Below are positions 60,190-64,000 of a stretch of DNA of 64,000 nucleotides, piece after piece. The position numbers were made by a program, and so were the translations under genes. The notes below the pieces were generated by a model. It was not told the DNA's origin and did no database searches. It saw only the letters and a program-made list of their open reading frames with translations. Each line of letters starts with the position of its first letter. Position 1 is the stretch's first letter. Source of the DNA: an uncultured Prevotellaceae bacterium (GTDB lineage Bacteria; Bacteroidota; Bacteroidia; Bacteroidales; Bacteroidaceae); NCBI GenBank assembly GCA_900316585.1, contig ONDM01000001.1, positions 310,001 through 374,000 on the forward strand, written 5' to 3'.

Positions 60190-62703
60190 ATGGATACTAA
60201 ATTTTCATGGGTGCCACTTTATGAGGAACTTGCAAAGAAATTGCTTGAATTTAAGGATAATCGTAAGCCTCTGGTAGATTGGATTTATAAAGAATTGAGT
60301 ACTATTACAAGTAGCTCTGGAGGTTCATTGGTCAAATATTTGAAAAAGAAAGATGGAACTAAAATTGAGGATATAGATCCATTATCAGTTTTCGGTATAT
60401 TTAACCGGAATTTAAAATGGGAGAACCGTACGGCTTTTCTTGAAAAGTTTAAGACATACCTTTCTCTAAAATCAGAAGTACCTACGGACTTCAATGGAAT
60501 ACCAACCCTTGACCCAAGGCGAGCATTTTTCTTCTCGTGGGAAGACAATAATGATATTGTTATTCGTAATCTATGGACTTTATATGAAAAGGTAGTCAAT
60601 GGTGAGAAAGACATTGAAAATGCTTTTAATACCGTACTAAACGATGGAATGCCTCCATATATTCTGACTATGGCACTTTTCTGGATTAGTCCACATAATT
60701 ATATAGCTCTGGATTCCAGAAACCGTACTTACCTAACCACCATAGGATTACCTTATAAATATCCCAATTTCAACTATTCAGTATATAAAGATCTTCTGGA
60801 GAAGGTTGTTCCTACAGCCCAGGCTCATAATCTTCCTATAAACTCTTACATTGATTTTTCATATACAGCTTGGATTACTACATCGCAGCAGGATAATGTG
60901 AAACCTGCATCTGTGAAAGAACCTACTCCTAACCTCACCCCTTCAACACTCCATTATTGGATTTATGCTCCTGGAGAAAACGCATCGAAATGGGATGAAT
61001 GCCAAATGAATGGTATGATGTACTTAGGTTGGGACGAAATGGGTGACTTCAGCCAATATTCTTCCATGGATGAAATACAAGCTAAGATGAAAGAGGTCTA
61101 TCATAAACCTGATGCTTCTTTTATGAATGACCGCTTGGCTCTGTGGGAATTTTGCCATGTCATAAAACCAGGTGATGTGGTTTATGCTAAAAAAGGAAAA
61201 ACTAAAATAATAGGCAGAGGTATAGTTACAGGTGATTACTTCTATGATAAATCTCGCAACACTTTCTGTAATTGCCGTAAGGTGAATTGGACGCATTCAG
61301 GTGAATGGAAAGCACCAAATGACACTGTCCTCAAAACATTAACAGATGTCACGAAATACACTGATTATGTAAAGCAATTGGAGGCTTTATTCTCCCATAA
61401 TCAAGAACCAAAACCTACTCCTTCATCAAAAAGATACTGGTGGCTAGTAGCTAGCCCAAATATCTGGAGTTTCATGGATTTGAAGCCTGGAGAGGTTATA
61501 GACTATTCTCTGTATAATGAAAGCGGAAACAAACGTCGTATCTTCCAGAATTTCCTTGATGCAAAGAAAGGAGATGTGGTTATAGGATATGAATCTTCTC
61601 CTACCAAACAGATTGTGGCATTGGCTGAAGTGGATAAAGAGAATGACGGAACAGATATCACCTTTAAGAAAACAGAAACGCTCCCTTCTCCTATAGACTC
61701 TGCAGTTTTTAAATCTATTAAAGAACTGGAAAACATGGAATTCATTAAGAATTCCCAAGGCACATTCTTTAAACTCACAGAAGAAGAATATAATGTATTG
61801 ATAGATTTAATTAGAGAAACAAATCCAATTCAGACAGAAAAGAAAAATACCCCTTATACTGAAAAGGATTTCTTAAACGAGGTCTATATCACCAAGGATT
61901 CTTATGACCGCATGAAGAACCTGCTGCTCACCAAGAAGAACATCATCCTTCAGGGTGCACCTGGCGTGGGAAAAACTTTTGCTGCAAATAGGCTAGCCTA
62001 CTCCATCATGGGAGAGAAAGATAATTCAAGGGTAGAGTTAATCCAGTTCCATCAAAGTTACTCCTACGAAGATTTCATCATGGGCTACAAGCCTAATGAA
62101 GAAGGTGGGTTCTACTTGAAGAAGGGTGTATTCTACGCTTTTTGCAAGAAAGCTAAAGCAGACCCAGACAGACCTTATTTCTTTATTATAGATGAAATAA
62201 ACCGAGGAAATATGAGCAAGATTTTCGGTGAACTTCTCATGCTCATAGAGAACCACTATCGTGGAAAGACGGTTAAACTGGCCTATAGCGATGAATTATT
62301 TGACGTTCCTGCTAACCTCCATATCATAGGTATGATGAATACTGCAGACCGCAGTCTGGCTATGATTGACTATGCTTTAAGGCGTAGATTCAGCTTCATA
62401 GACATGAAGCCTGGGTTCACGTCGGAAGGGTTCAAGAAATATCAGAAAAACATGGACAGCGAATTGTTCAACAAGGCTATAGAAGCAATAAGCAAGCTGA
62501 ATACTGAAATCAAAAACGATGATTCTTTAGGTGAGGGATTCTGCATTGGACACAGTTACTTCTGCGAACAGAAGTCATTCTCTGAGGGGTGGCTCCGAAA
62601 CGTGATAGATTATGACATTATCCCGATGCTTAGGGAATACTGGTTCGACAATAACCAGAAATATGAACAGCAAGCGAATGAACTGAAAGCTATCTTCAAA
62701 TGA
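60190..62703 (+). CDS. mcrB: McrB-type GTPase with two EVE domains
   Basis: The motor subunit of a modification-dependent McrBC restriction complex. After an N-terminal domain of ~240 residues there are two EVE-like domains (from about residue 255, LHYWIYAPGENASKWDE; and from about 414, RYWWLVASPNIWSFMDLKPGE), folds that read modified bases. The AAA+ domain has Walker A GAPGVGKTF (about 588), Walker B YFFIIDEINRGNMSK and the McrB signature MMNTADRSLAMID. Two EVE domains suggest recognition of a modified cytosine or similar. Its stop overlaps the mcrC start by 4 bp. Confidence 0.92.
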   Translation: MDTKFSWVPLYEELAKKLLEFKDNRKPLVDWIYKELSTITSSSGGSLVKYLKKKDGTKIEDIDPLSVFGIFNRNLKWENRTAFLEKFKTYLSLKSEVPTDFNGIPTLDPRRAFFFSWEDNNDIVIRNLWTLYEKVVNGEKDIENAFNTVLNDGMPPYILTMALFWISPHNYIALDSRNRTYLTTIGLPYKYPNFNYSVYKDLLEKVVPTAQAHNLPINSYIDFSYTAWITTSQQDNVKPASVKEPTPNLTPSTLHYWIYAPGENASKWDECQMNGMMYLGWDEMGDFSQYSSMDEIQAKMKEVYHKPDASFMNDRLALWEFCHVIKPGDVVYAKKGKTKIIGRGIVTGDYFYDKSRNTFCNCRKVNWTHSGEWKAPNDTVLKTLTDVTKYTDYVKQLEALFSHNQEPKPTPSSKRYWWLVASPNIWSFMDLKPGEVIDYSLYNESGNKRRIFQNFLDAKKGDVVIGYESSPTKQIVALAEVDKENDGTDITFKKTETLPSPIDSAVFKSIKELENMEFIKNSQGTFFKLTEEEYNVLIDLIRETNPIQTEKKNTPYTEKDFLNEVYITKDSYDRMKNLLLTKKNIILQGAPGVGKTFAANRLAYSIMGEKDNSRVELIQFHQSYSYEDFIMGYKPNEEGGFYLKKGVFYAFCKKAKADPDRPYFFIIDEINRGNMSKIFGELLMLIENHYRGKTVKLAYSDELFDVPANLHIIGMMNTADRSLAMIDYALRRRFSFIDMKPGFTSEGFKKYQKNMDSELFNKAIEAISKLNTEIKNDDSLGEGFCIGHSYFCEQKSFSEGWLRNVIDYDIIPMLREYWFDNNQKYEQQANELKAIFK

Positions 62704-63752
62704 CAGAGGATAAAGGAATACTGATACGAAACATCTTCTACATGCTGACGTACGCTTTTCAGGAACTGCGTCAGAACAACTATGAGAAGATTGCTACGGA
62801 GGATTTTGACCACATCCATGATTTGTTTGCCGAAATCCTAGCCAGAGGTATTGCCTATCAACTGAAGCAAGGGCTTAGGAGAGAATATATAAGCAAGCAT
62901 GAAACTATACCTTCACTGAAAGGCAAGCTTGACATGGATGGAAGTGTCAGGAACTTGGCTGCAAAGAAAAGGCTATTAGACTGCGACTATGACGAGCTTT
63001 CTGTGAACAATACTTTCAATCAGATTGTCAAGACTACGGCAATAATTCTCTTAAAGCATGGAGAGGTAGGAAAGGAAAGAAAGGATATGCTAAAAAAACT
63101 GATGCTCTATTTTTCTGATGTATCCACCATTGACCCTTCTTGCATCAAGTGGTCTACCCTGAAATTTGACCGCAACAGTAAAACGTACAGGATGCTATTG
63201 TTCATCTGTTACTTTGTTCTTGACAACCTGATTATGACCACAGAAAGCGGAGAATATGCCATGCACGCATTTTCTGATGAGCACATGAGTAGGCTCTATG
63301 AAAAGTTCATTCTGGAGTACTACAAACGGCACCATCCGGAATGTAAACCTAGAGCTGCACAGGTGAAATGGAACTTTGACATGGAACAGGTTTATGCCGA
63401 GTCGCTTGAGGTGCTGCCTATCATGCAAACTGATATCTTCTTGGAAATAGGAAAACGAACACTCATCATCGATGCCAAGTACTACTCTCATTCCCTAGGT
63501 GAGCATCAAGGAAAACTCCAGCTCCACTCCCCCAACTTCTATCAGATTAACTCTTATGTGATGAACTATGACGCAAACCACACAGGACTGGTAGATGGTA
63601 TGTTGTTATATGCTCAGACGGAGGATGAAGGCGAAATGAATTACTCCTTTCCTCACCGAGATGGAAACATCTTCTATGTGAAATCTCTGGATTTGAATCA
63701 AAAGTTCGATGCTATAAAAGAGCAATTAGAGAAAATAATTTATACATCATGA
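62700..63752 (+). CDS. mcrC: McrC-type nuclease subunit
   Basis: The nuclease partner of McrB. The N-terminal NIFYMLTYAF and ARGIAYQLKQGLRREYISKHE are typical of McrC, and the PD-(D/E)xK core is MQTDIFLEIGKRTLIIDAKYY (Asp residues and Lys in DAKYY) at about residues 242-262. At 350 residues it is normal in length. McrBC translocates along DNA and cuts between modified sites. The ATGA overlap couples its translation to mcrB. Confidence 0.92.
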   Translation: MTEDKGILIRNIFYMLTYAFQELRQNNYEKIATEDFDHIHDLFAEILARGIAYQLKQGLRREYISKHETIPSLKGKLDMDGSVRNLAAKKRLLDCDYDELSVNNTFNQIVKTTAIILLKHGEVGKERKDMLKKLMLYFSDVSTIDPSCIKWSTLKFDRNSKTYRMLLFICYFVLDNLIMTTESGEYAMHAFSDEHMSRLYEKFILEYYKRHHPECKPRAAQVKWNFDMEQVYAESLEVLPIMQTDIFLEIGKRTLIIDAKYYSHSLGEHQGKLQLHSPNFYQINSYVMNYDANHTGLVDGMLLYAQTEDEGEMNYSFPHRDGNIFYVKSLDLNQKFDAIKEQLEKIIYTS

Positions 63753-63825
63753 GAATGAGGTTGATAACACTTCAGGTAGATATTGGTATTACAAATGATA
63801 AAAACTAATTATATATTTAAATAAT

Positions 63826-64000
63826 ATGAGCATTAAATCATTTCTTTTAGGGGTAGTTACAGGTGCAGTCCTGACTTTTGGGGGATTATTAATCTATGGG
63901 TTAGCAAACCAAGAGTCACTAGCTAGTAAATCTATTAAATATCTGGAAAAGCCAGTTAGTTATGAGAATAAGACCGAAACATCCTTTAAGGTGCTACAAG
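63826..64000 (+). CDS. membrane-anchored protein, cut by window edge
   Basis: Translation from the ATG gives MSIKSFLLGVVTGAVLTFGG, LLIYGLANQESLASKS, then IKYLEKPVSYENKTETSFKVLQ, open at the right edge. One N-terminal TM helix precedes a soluble, lysine-rich part. It lies 73 bp after mcrC and may be part of the same transcript. Too little is present for a family call. Confidence 0.6.
   Translation, partial: MSIKSFLLGVVTGAVLTFGGLLIYGLANQESLASKSIKYLEKPVSYENKTETSFKVLQ

Noticed and set aside
1-64000. CRISPR arrays, tRNA or rRNA genes, IS elements
   Set aside because: No regularly spaced repeats, cloverleaf sequences, rRNA segments or transposase frames were found on reading either strand; a tRNA scan would settle the edges.

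Overview
The window looks like a chromosomal segment of an obligately anaerobic, glycan-degrading member of the Bacteroidales. The signs are TAnnTTTG (-7) promoter boxes, several with TTTG about 20 bp upstream, in place of E. coli-type -35/-10 elements; oxygen-sensitive enzymes (2-oxoacid:ferredoxin oxidoreductase, NrdD/NrdG); many exported glycoside hydrolases and lipoproteins; and families typical of the group (DUF4301, RelA, HMA protein). I do not assign a genus or species.

Positions 1-33.2 kb are mostly core genome with moderate GC. They hold a truncated AspT/YidE-type transporter, a five-gene 2-oxoacid:ferredoxin oxidoreductase operon (TPR-korD-korA-korB-korC), purT, a DUF4301 gene, and a divergent run starting with a RelA whose hydrolase half has lost its key residues. 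That run continues closely spaced into a GH29 fucosidase, a thioesterase, a GH31 enzyme and three membrane or envelope genes. Then come an iron alcohol dehydrogenase, a GH27 alpha-galactosidase, lipoproteins, a periplasmic heavy-metal-binding protein, nrdDG, an Fe-S aldo/keto reductase, an SDR, an AraC regulator, an esterase, a DUF1810 protein and an AlkZ-like winged-helix protein.

At 33.2-34.9 kb an AT-rich three-gene cassette (toxin candidate, HTH antitoxin, SecB-like chaperone) with two matching operator palindromes abuts the last ~59 codons of an MFS transporter gene, suggesting an insertion or replacement scar. Core genes resume to about 40.1 kb: a lipocalin-like lipoprotein, an exported PatB/MalY-type lyase with a flavodoxin, a GH42 beta-galactosidase and YhhN.

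From about 40.0 kb to the right edge the DNA is AT-rich and reads as a defence island. Three tiny genes lie first. Then an apparent single operon of eleven genes (52,955 down to 40,707, minus strand) encodes a vWA-like lipoprotein, a 3-TM protein, a tubulin/FtsZ-like GTPase, a giant actin/Hsp70-like ATPase, a MotA/ZorA-like protein with a long coiled-coil tail, a MotB/ZorB-like protein, a membrane protein, a membrane-anchored DNA/RNA non-specific nuclease, two near-duplicate small membrane proteins, and between those two a protein with Myb-like repeats and a domain resembling the N-terminal (sulfur-binding-like) part of HNH restriction enzymes. I know of no described system with this gene set. 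It is best described as a Zorya-like, ion-driven envelope motor wired to cytoskeletal NTPases, and it is the strongest candidate for an undescribed system here.

Farther right are a Sau3AI-type restriction-modification operon with an unknown third gene, a ThsB-like TIR protein paired with a small multi-TM protein, a divergent stand-alone SIR2 protein (together a possible Thoeris-like module), a structured element of unknown role, McrBC with two EVE domains in McrB, and the start of a membrane-anchored protein cut by the window edge.
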